Of a stretch of 64,000 nt of DNA, positions 56,051 to 64,000 are shown piece by piece (position 1 is the stretch's first letter; each line of letters begins with the position of its first letter). The DNA is from Proteles cristata cristata (lineage: Eukaryota > Chordata > Mammalia > Carnivora > Hyaenidae). The notes under the pieces were generated by a model. That model worked only from the letters and a program-made list of their open reading frames with translations, did not search any database and was not told where the DNA came from. Both the position numbers and the translations under genes were made by a program. The stretch lies in assembly GCA_017311185.1 (NCBI GenBank), contig JAESUZ010003525.1, positions 17,364 to 81,363 on the forward strand, written 5' to 3'.

Positions 56051-57448
56051 AGCTCGTTTCCCATCCAGCTTAGCCTTGTTCCTGTGCCACCTGGTCCCGA
56101 GGGACTTCTGAACAGGTCACAGGTGGGAGGGAGGGAGGGGCGCTGGTGTGACAGGGTAGGTCACAACAGATCGCTTATAGTCTGCCGGGGCCCACCTGAA
56201 TTTACCACTTAGCGAGCCTGATAGAGCCCGGTTCATTAGTGACCTCCACCAGGGGCCAGCCGCCTAGTGGAATTGCTTTTTGAGTTTGTGTATAATTTTC
56301 TGCGGTAGGTGGCCTGGCCTTGCTCTGGAACCCCCGGGGTGTACATTATGGATTTTCCACTGGGGCTCGCCATAAACTTGACATAGCATCTTTACTCACC
56401 ATCTTTGCCTCGAATGTTAGAGGGTTTGTGGGTCCTGCGGTCCATGGGACCACGGTTCTTTCCTTCTATGAGTCTCACTCAAAGCTAAAAGCTTTTATGT
56501 CATTCCGACACGTATGGGTCAGAGCAGAACTCTCAGGGGTAGAATATACCGCCTCCAGACCCCAGAAGGGGGGTTCTCGCATTGTGCTTCCTTCCCTGCC
56601 ACGGGGTGTTCAAGAGGCAATCGTTTGTCCTTTACTTTGGCAGGGGTGTTCTGCTAACTCCACGGATGTGGCAAAGCCCCCGCGTCTTCACAGGGTTTAT
56701 CTTCCACCTTCAGAAGCACATATGCCTCGTGGAGGTCTTCATTCACTTGTCACTTCTCGTTCAGCCGGCCAGATTTAGGAAGATGTCATTGCAATGTTCT
56801 GTCAAATGGCCCGATGCCCAGGGACCTTCGGACCAAATGGCAAAGGCAGAAGGGTGACCCCTGACCTGGGCAAGACCATAAATGTGAATGGCTGTCCTTC
56901 CCCAGGAGTGTCAGTGGTTCTTGATACGAGTGGTCAAAGGGAAGGCCAGCCTCTGGGTCCCTGAGGCCATGCTGATCAGTGCGAGCAATGACACCTGCAC
57001 GGAAGCTGTAATTGGGGCCGCAACTGGTTGAATTTGTCGCAATCCACTCCCATTTTCTGTATTTTTTAAAGATCAGACTGATGAATTAAATAGGGGTGGG
57101 CTGGGGTCCATCCCCTAGGTATCCCTGGGTGGGTAGCGTAATCTCTGCATTTCCCCTGTCACGTGATATTGTTTTTTCTTTTTTAACTTATTATGTTGAC
57201 TGAGATAGGTGGGTAGGAGGCAAGTTTCAGGGGCTTGCACTTGACCTTGACCTCTGGGAAAACTCTCCTCACACAGACCAAGGAACCATCGTGGGCCTTC
57301 TGCCAACTACTGAGTCTGTCCGTCCCAGAGACCTGCTCAGCCTTCCCAGCAGGGAAGGCTGCTTCGTTGGCCTTGATGGTTATAGGACAATTGTACAGAC
57401 TTTGCTTCTGACAGCCGAGCCCTGTCATGTAGTTCCTGTTGTTTTTAT

Positions 57449-57662
57449 TTTTTATTTTTATTATTATTAATGTTTTATATATTTCTGAGAGAGAGAGAGA
57501 GCAAGAGAGGGTCAGAGAGAGAGGAAGACACAGAAACCGAAGCAGGCTCCAGGCTCCGAGCTGTCAGCACAGAGCCCGACACGGGGCTCGAACCCACAAA
57601 CTGCGAGATCATGAATTGAGCCGAAGTCGGACGCTCAACAGACTGAGCCACCCAGGCGCCCC
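57449..57662 (-). mobile_element. Felid CAN-SINE
   Basis: Perfect 16-base duplication TTCCTGTTGTTTTTAT at 57433-57448 and 57665-57680. Confidence 0.95.
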
Positions 57663-59014
57663 GATTCCTGTTGTTTTTATATTTCCATTGCTTTCAGGGA
57701 TCCCAGGTCTGGAGCAGCCACGGCCTAGAGAGAATGGGCACCCCCTTTAGGACAAGGAATGGAACTTGAGAGTCTCATCTTTGTTACACTACCACTTCTT
57801 GACCTTTACTGATGCCACTCTCTGTCACGTAGGTAGGGGATACCACACTGAACAAGCCACCGATTCTGCCCTGAAGACAAGGGCATAAAATAGATACCCC
57901 GAAGTATTCCACAAATGAAATGCTGCAGAAACTTACACGCAACGCCCAAAACTCTGTGTATAGACGGCAGAATTGTGTGCTGCAGAGATAACGGCAAACT
58001 CCCTGCCCCGGAAACTCTGTACTTTTGCCTTTAAAAAAACACCTAAAGGTAAAGATGGAGGGTAGTGTTTTGGCCTGGTCGCAGATAATCCGTTTCTTTT
58101 TCCTGGAACACGGGAGGAGGGCAGTTTCCTGCTCCCTGGAGGTGAGGAGCGGCCTGGGACTTGTTTTTGCCAGTTAAACGTGAGCAGTGAGGATGTTCCT
58201 AGCTTCCAGGCAACCCTAGGAATTGACCTGGACTCCCCAGAGCCCTTTCAGGAAGGCAGGCACAGCCCCTCCTGGCTACTACAGAAAGCGTGCACGCCGA
58301 CCACAGTCCAGGCTGGGGAAGCCCCAGACAAACCGAATCCCAAGTGGTCACCAGGGGGTGACTTCGTCACCTTCTCCTGTTCCAGAACAACGGGCGCCAT
58401 CTCATTCCAGCCCAACTGCGAAGTGACCATCTCGTCACCGGGTGTGTGTCCTGAGGGCACAGTGATAAGTGGGGTCTACAACTTGCACCAGGCATTGAGG
58501 CAGCCTCAGGATATTGCGAGGAAAGTGACAAACGTGGTTTTGTCCTCCTGACACTGACATTCTAAGTGGAGGGTGGCTGATGAACCAGGAAGCAGGGCAA
58601 TGAATATAATCACGTCAGAGGGACGGTGCTCGGAAGGCAATAAACGGGCACTGTGAGAGAGACACTGCACAGCTACTTTAGCTCGGGTGTCAAGGAGGTC
58701 ATGTGACAAGGAGCCCGCCAGACAGAACAGATGCAGAGAGAGAGAGAGAGCGCGCGCGGGAGGCAGGGACAAACTTGGTATATTTAAGGAATAGAAACAG
58801 AAAGCAAGAGCCGCGGCTTGAACATGCTGAACGAGGAGGGGATGGGTGGGAGCTGGTGACTCAGACGCAGGAGGGTCCCAGACCGGGCAGGGCCAGCTTG
58901 GGGAGAGCCAGGAGTGAACATGGCGAAGATGTCGGGAATCGCAAAGATGGGGCAATCCGGGAGGGCTTCCCAGAGGAGATTGCCAAAAGAGCTGTTGAAG
59001 TTAGAGATGAGAGG

Positions 59015-59195
59015 AGGGGGCAGTTCTAACCCGGGCGTCCTGGCTTTGCCACTTCCTAGTAGTATGGCTTTGGGCAAGTTATTTAACGTCTCCAAGCCGC
59101 AGGTTCCTCCTCTGAAAAGGCGGCTAATAATAACCGCCCTGCAAGGTTGTTGTGAAAATTAGGGCCTGAAACCCGGATGGTGCTCGTTAATGCCA
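59015..59195 (+). repeat. MIR element
   Basis: Well-preserved: TGGCTTTGCCACTTCCTAGT, GGCTTTGGGCAAGTTATTTA, GGTTGTTGTGAAAATTAG. Confidence 0.88.
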
Positions 59196-59589
59196 GGGCG
59201 CTTTGATGGTGGACGTGGAGGCGGCGTGGCATGCGGTGGAAACGCGGCATTCCGGGGGAGGGGCTGTCCCTACCCTTCCGTCCTCAGCCAGGGGACCAAA
59301 GGTCACCGGGCAGGGCGGCCGCGGCGGGGCGCCCCAGGCGGAGGCACGCGAGGGGGCGGTCCACGGAGGCTCCTCCCTGGACGGTCGGGCTGGCAGGGGC
59401 GAGCGGCCTGCTGGCAGCCGCTGACAGCTGGCAGACGCAGGGGCCGAGCGGTGGCAGCGTCCTCAGTCCTCGGGTCCGCGATCCTGGCAGCTTTCAGGGT
59501 GAGATACGTAGCAGCTTCCCAGCTCCGGAGCTGCTTCGTTCCCCAGCAATGCCCCTTTGCTGTCTCTTTAAGAGGTCAGCGGGTCGCTC

Positions 59590-59722
59590 CGCCTCTTAGA
59601 GATCTGATTGGCCTCTGCCGCGGCCTGCGCCCTCTCTTCGATGTAGCTCCATTTCCATAGGCTGCTGGGGGCTGGGGGGCGGGCCTGAGTGCTATAAGTA
59701 GGGGCTGTGGCTGTTTTCGCAG
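59590..59722 (+). promoter_or_regulatory. TPRA1: Probable TPRA1 promoter
   Basis: Ordered core elements on the plus strand: inverted CCAAT (ATTGG) at about 59605, GC box GGGGGGCGGGCC near 59676, and TATA-like CTATAAGTAG around 59692-59700. Initiation is therefore expected near 59720. It lies in a CpG island (about 59220-60300) and is divergent from MCM2. The gene assignment rests on human gene order. Confidence 0.6.
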
Positions 59723-59781
59723 TTTTGGCAGCACGAAAAGGACGCGCCTGCCTTCTGGTCGCCGCTGCCGGGAAGGGCTGC

Positions 59782-59970
59782 ATGGTGTCCGAGGGGCCGG
59801 GGGGCCCGGCGCGCCGACCGCGTTTCCCCTTTGCCGCCGATCCCCCATTTCCGCGGAGCCGGCTGCCCCCGGCTCTTGCGCGACGTTCCCTGGCCCCGCC
59901 GCCTGCCGGGGGCGCCGGAGGCCGGAGTCCCGGGCCAGGCCGGGTCTGCGCGCCCGGCGGTGGTGGATGA
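59782..59970 (+). promoter_or_regulatory. Upstream ORF 1 in probable TPRA1 leader (62 residues)
   Basis: ATG at 59782 to TGA at 59968-59970, beginning MVSEGPGGPARRPRFPF and rich in Pro, Arg and Gly. The ATG context has T at -3 and G at +4 (weak to moderate). It is complete inside exon 1, so if the exon is in the mRNA this is a bona fide upstream ORF. No similarity is recognised. Confidence 0.4.
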
Positions 59971-59993
59971 GCGGCCCGGGCGGCGGGGCCTGA
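59967..59993 (+). promoter_or_regulatory. Upstream ORF 2 (8 codons), overlapping the stop of uORF 1
   Basis: ATG at 59967-59969 overlaps the uORF 1 stop in the sequence ATGA. It codes MSGPGGGA and then TGA at 59991-59993, still within the first exon. Confidence 0.35.
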
Positions 59994-61354
59994 GCGCGGC
60001 CCGGGACCCGCAGGTAAGGAGGCGACCCTCACCCCTTTCCCGCCACACCTGGAGGGGGACCCTATCGCGGAGCTTCCGGAAGCCCTACCGCGGGGCTGGG
60101 CGCCCCTACCTCCGCCGCGCCGGCGACCACCGCTCCAGGGTCCCCTCCGGCCCCGCCGCACGCACCTACAGCCTCCCTCCGGCCGGGAGCCCCCAGAGCC
60201 CGGGTGCTCACGGTGACTCCTCGCGACAGCTGCGGGAGAGCGGGGAGCCGGTCGGGACCCCCACCCCCATCCCCACAGCTGGACCTGGGGCCCACCTGTC
60301 GCCGCCCCTTCCTCCCGGAATGACCCCTTCCCGCTCAGGGCACAGCCTCAGAGGACCCCCTTGGGGACGTCTCGGAGGGTCAGGGGCCCCTGGGTGAGGA
60401 CTCAGGGGACGAGGGGGGGAGCTGGAGGGGGGACCGTAGACGGGATGGGACGGCCGAGCCCCCCGGGAGGGGGAGTGAGCACTCACACGGCTGCCCAGGG
60501 CCCGGGGGCCGTCGGACAGGGCTGGGGGACCCCGTGGCTTGAGGCCGTGTAGGGGGAGACCTAGGCCAGTGGCCCCTCACGTGGGACCGTCTGGGGGTTC
60601 AGAGACTGCTTCCCCGGGACCGGGACCGGAGGAAGGGGGTACAGGGTGACTTTGCCTCCTGCCTCCAGCAGGGCCGGGCTGTGGGGTCCTCCCCGGCGAG
60701 CCTTCTCCAGCTCCCCAGAAGGGCTCGGCGGCACTGTGGTGGAGATTCATCTGTCCGCGGAGTCTAGTTTTGTTGAGAACTTACTGCACGCCAGGCGCTA
60801 TTCTAGGGGACGCGTCACGAGCCCGCCTGGGCCGGGCAGCCAGTAAACACACAAACACCAGCTAGGGCCACTGCAGAGGCGCTGCTGTAAAGAGCACACA
60901 GGGCGGGCCAGGAGCGCTCAGAGGAAGTGATGATGCAGGACAGCAGCAAGCACCAAGGCCCTGGGGTAGGAGGAAGCTTAGCAGTTTGAAGAACAGGGTG
61001 GAAGCCAGGGGCTGGAGAATGGAAGGGAATGAGGCAGAGTCACACGCAGGGGCCATATCAGGTTGGCCCTTGAAGGATGAGGGACAGGCCCGGGGCTCCC
61101 CTTCCCCCTGGGGTTCCTGCCTGGGCTGCTAGCAGTGCGTCTCGGACAGTGTCCACCTCCCCACCTCCCACCCCCAAGAATGAAAGGTAAGGAGTTGGCC
61201 TCTGTCCTCCGGAACCTTCTTATTTTGTTTTGGTTCCTGGGTTTAGAAGCTCCAGGCGTCAGAAGCACTGAGGGGCGTTCGAGCAACTACGAAGTACAGC
61301 CTCTCTCTTTGGCTCAGGGCTTTCTGTCTTCCTTAGGGTTTTCCATCGAGCCCT

Positions 61355-61460
61355 GGTCAATCCCAATGCACAGATGGGAAAACCGAGGCCCAGAGAAGGC
61401 AAGATGCTGTCCAGGGGCTCATAGCAGGTCCGGCACTGCATGGCCAGAGCCAGCCTGGCG
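61355..61460 (-). repeat. MIR fragment
   Basis: Reverse core: CACAGATGGGAAAACCGAGG followed by CAGAGAAGGCAAGATGCTG. Confidence 0.65.
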
Positions 61461-61827
61461 TCCTGCCCCGTAGGCTGGCCACAGAGGAGGGAGGGGATGG
61501 AGGCCCAAGCGGTGAGGGGGAAGGAGGCCTCTGGAACCTTAACAAGGTCAGGAAAGTCCCTCCCAGGTGGGAGAAACAGGCTGTCCCAGTTTCCCTGGTC
61601 CGGAGAGGTCACTCAGCACCCCAGACGTCCTCTGAGAACGCCCTCGCTGTCCCTCCGGGCTGGGCTCCCTATGCCCCCTGCCCTCAGCCGGCTTCCCCCA
61701 CTTCCTCTCCCCTGTCCCGGGAGAGGAAGACCCCCCTGAGCCAGCAGACCCCCCCTTCCTTTTCTGTCACCACCAAGACTTCTGCCTCCGAGGCCAGGAG
61801 CTCGCCCGTGGTCGGGGGAGGAGAACG

Positions 61828-61935
61828 TAGAGCCAGTGACTCACCCCATGTGCCTCTCCTTTCCCCCTCCGTACAATGGGTACAGAACAGCCCCCACTGG
61901 GTGAGAGGCTGCTGTGACAGTTAAGCGTGCCAGCG
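61828..61935 (+). repeat. MIR fragment
   Basis: CTCCTTTCCCCCTCCGTACA and AATGGGTACAG, then GTGACAGTTAAGCG. Confidence 0.5.
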
Positions 61936-62499
61936 CGCGTAAAACCCCGTGTCTCCAGCAGGCACCGCCGTTTCATCTGTCATCAGTCCTTCATCTACTT
62001 CGTAAGCGTCCGCACGGAGTGACAGTCTGGAGCGGCCCTGCCCCAGCTGGGACCGTGTTAGCCAGGAGGACTGTCACAGCCCGGCCCCGGCCCGCGGATC
62101 AGAATCCGCAGGGGCACAGCCCTCCGGGTCTGAGAAACACAGCTCTAGACGAAGCCTCCGTCTGTAGGTGGAGGAATCCAGGCCCGGGGAGGGGCGCTGG
62201 GCAAGTTGCCATTTGCGGGCCTGGGCACCGGAGACGGGGACCTGGCAGGGGGCTCCCTGGCCCCGAGCTTTGTACAGTGGGGGTAACCGTTCCCTCGCAG
62301 GGCTGGGAGGGCTCAGCGAGTGTTCCGTGCTGTGTGGCCGAGTCCAGGGGCCCTGGTCAGGGGAGAGCGGCCGATACTCTTCGTGACTCCAGACCCCATA
62401 GCCAGCGGTGCTTTGAAAGGGGCCCTTGGACTTGGAACTCCCCCCAAAGCCCCCCTCAGGGGCCGAGGGGGAGCAGCAGCTACCTCTGTGACCTCTTGT

Positions 62500-62640
62500 G
62501 AGCATTTACCTCTCTGTTCTTGTCTGGTCCTCACAGCAACGTCGTTGGGTATCATTGTGCCCGCGACACTCAGAGAGGAGAAATGACGTACCCAGGGTCA
62601 CATAGCAAGGACATCGCAGGGCCAGAAGTGCAACCCACAT
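62500..62640 (-). repeat. MIR element
   Basis: Reverse MIR: CTGGTCCTCACAGCAACG, AGAGAGGAGAAATGACGT, CAGGGTCACATAGCAAGG. Confidence 0.8.
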
Positions 62641-63432
62641 CTGCCCAGCTCCGTAACGTGTGAAGGTTTTGGGTAGGAAATTTGAGAAATCAGACTCAAC
62701 CAGACCTAAGCAGAGAGAGAATTTGTTGGCTTTATAACGCGACAGAAAGTCCAGGGGTGGGACGAACTTCAGGTGTGGCTGGTTCCAGGGGCTCTCGCGA
62801 GGCTGTTCTGTCTCCTGGCTGTATTCCCGTCCGTGTCTCAGCTCTGCATTCCTCGAGGCTGGCTCTACTCTCAGGTGGGGAGCCACGTGCAAGGTCAAAG
62901 TGGTACAGCTGTGGCTCACGGCGTTTAGCCGAGAGCCTGTCTGTTCCTACGGTGACAGCGAGAGTCTTGGGGAAGATTCGCTTTGGTCAGGGCAGCGGAG
63001 CGTCCCGACCGGCCGGGCTTAGATCCCGTGCATGTTCCTCTGAGCCGTGAAGGGGTGGAGTCAGCTGTACCGACACTTCCTGGACAGAGACCGGGGAAAC
63101 TGAGGCTCCCCGCCAGGAAAACGGAGTGCTGGGCAGGCAACACCAAGAGACGCCTTCCCTCTTCAGACTCTCTGTCTGGCTCTTCTTGCTCCTTGGCCCC
63201 GGTTCATCCCCACTGGGGACTGGGATCCCCACCCCTTCACAAGGGGATGCTCCGCTTCTCTGTGGCTGCCGGGCGCTCGGCCCTCCCTGGGCTGCTCGAC
63301 ACCCTGAGTCCTCGGCCAGAGCCGGTGTCGGGCTGCTGAGACTAGAAATCTGCTCCACAGGGAGTGGCGAGTGGGGCGGAGGGGCTGCAGAACCTCCCTC
63401 CTTCAACTGCAGTCACTTAAAAGTCATCATCA

Positions 63433-63651
63433 GGGGCGCCTGGGTGGCTCAGTCGGTTAAGCGTCTGACTTTCGCTCAGGTCATGATCTCGCGGTTCGTG
63501 GGTTTGAGCCCTGCGTCGGGCTCTGTGCTGACAGCTCGGAGCCTGGAGCCTATTTCAGAGTCTGTGTCTCCCTCTCTCTCTGCCCCTCCCCTGCTCACGC
63601 TGCCTCTCCCTCTCTCCTAGAAATAAATTTTTAAAAAATATTTTTTAAAAA
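63433..63651 (+). mobile_element. Felid CAN-SINE, mosaic type
   Basis: CTCAG-type head with the CTCCTAGAAATAAAT tail of the other subfamily; flanks AAAAGTCATCATC on both sides. Confidence 0.95.
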
Positions 63652-63770
63652 AAAGTCATCATCTCAGGTCACGAGAAGTCTGGGGGGGCGTGGGGCGGCA
63701 CACCCCTCCCCCCGATCACGTGCCCTGGCCTCAACTAGCCACCGGCAAGGAGGACGCCCTTCTTTTTTTC

Positions 63771-64000
63771 TGTTTTTTTTTTAATTTTTTTAAAAATATT
63801 TTTATTTCTATGAGAGAGAGAGAGAGAGACAGCGTGAGCAGGGGAGGGTCAGAGAGAGAGGGAGTCACAGACCGAAACAGGCTCCAGGCTCTGAGCTGGC
63901 AGTCAGCACAGAGCCCGACGCGGGGCTCGAACCCACGAACCGCGAGATCATGACTCAAGCGAAAGTCGGACGCCTAACCGACTAAGCCACCCAGTCGCCC
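63771..64000 (-). mobile_element. Felid CAN-SINE, young subfamily, running into the window edge
   Basis: Reverse copy ending AGCCACCCAGTCGCCC exactly at the window end; the final base or two and the right flank are outside. Confidence 0.93.

Larger units (their letters stand above)
54620..59590. other. Intergenic region between MCM2 and the divergent promoter
   Basis: Five kilobases with no gene. 55643-56050 starts with GTTAGTTATCTACGGCTGCA and looks like an ancient transposon or LTR copy of undetermined family. 56150-57120 has the texture of an old retroelement interior but I could not classify it. A SINE lies at 57449-57662 and a MIR at 59015-59195. 57680-59000 shows nothing recognisable. 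Confidence 0.6.
59722..60013 (+). other. TPRA1: Probable non-coding first exon of TPRA1
   Basis: Begins about 25 bases after the TATA-like box and ends at the strong donor CAG|GTAAGG at 60013. In human the gene head-to-head with MCM2 is TPRA1 (transmembrane protein adipocyte-associated 1, a seven-helix GPCR-like protein) with an upstream non-coding exon. The spacing of about 5 kb is similar. No TPRA1 protein segment is found in the remaining 4 kb, so the coding exons lie beyond the right edge. The exon contains two upstream ORFs. The 5' boundary and gene name are inferences. Confidence 0.55.
59220..60300. other. CpG island at the probable TPRA1 5' end
   Basis: CpG-dense DNA surrounding the plus-strand promoter, exon 1 and the first 300 bases of the intron. 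Confidence 0.8.
60014..64000 (+). other. TPRA1: Probable TPRA1 intron 1 (partial)
   Basis: Follows the donor at 60013 and runs to the window edge. It contains MIR fragments (about 61355, 61828, 62500) and two felid SINEs near the end. No coding exon is recognisable. Confidence 0.55.

Noticed and set aside
60100..63400. Search for TPRA1 coding exons (expected start with Asp-Thr-Leu-Glu-Glu and seven hydrophobic helices)
   Set aside because: No frame with these features was found; the coding part must lie beyond the right edge.

Overview
The window is nuclear DNA from a carnivoran mammal, almost certainly a cat (Felidae). About 40 copies or fragments of the tRNA-Lys-derived CAN-SINE typical of felids are scattered over both strands, roughly one per 1.6 kb, many with clean target-site duplications. 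GT-AG split genes, CpG-island promoters, MIR and L1 relics and microsatellites also fit a mammal. There are no bacterial or phage genes, no CRISPR array and no exogenous viral genome.

The only complete gene is MCM2, on the minus strand. All 16 coding exons could be placed to the base between 54405 and 34015. They join without a frame break into a 903-residue protein (human is 904) that keeps the H3-H4-binding tyrosines Y81 and Y90, the C4 zinc finger (C329/C332/C352/C355), Walker A (523-530), Walker B (D587-E588) and the SRFD arginine finger. Fourteen introns are GT-AG; intron 8 must be GC-AG to keep frame. The start codon lies in a CpG island with a perfect palindromic E2F site, and two poly(A) signals lie about 600 bases past the stop.

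Downstream of MCM2 in the same orientation is the 5' part of PODXL2 (endoglycan): the signal-peptide exon (19776-19710) and the acidic-ectodomain exon 2 (14332-14054). The rest of PODXL2 continues past the left edge, so 1-14053 is its intron 2. Upstream of MCM2, head-to-head on the plus strand, is a second CpG-island promoter with TATA-like, CCAAT and GC boxes and a non-coding first exon ending in a strong splice donor at 60013. By the human gene order (PODXL2-MCM2-TPRA1 on 3q21) this is most likely the first exon of TPRA1; none of its protein is coded here.

Layout: 1-14053 PODXL2 intron 2 (HAL1-like LINE, MIRs, SINEs); 14054-19776 PODXL2 exons 2 and 1; 18700-20150 CpG island; 20150-33380 intergenic and AT-rich, with two old L1 copies, an MLT1-type LTR nested in one of them, clustered SINEs and purine-rich microsatellites; 33385-54405 MCM2; 54500-59600 intergenic; 59600-60013 probable TPRA1 promoter and exon 1; 60014-64000 its intron. 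I found no unknown multi-gene system. The most notable points are gene-structure and repeat details: a stop-free 429-base intron with a minisatellite in MCM2, the GC-AG intron, stop-start-coupled upstream ORFs, two SINE subfamilies with mosaic copies, and SINEs piled on the same target sites.
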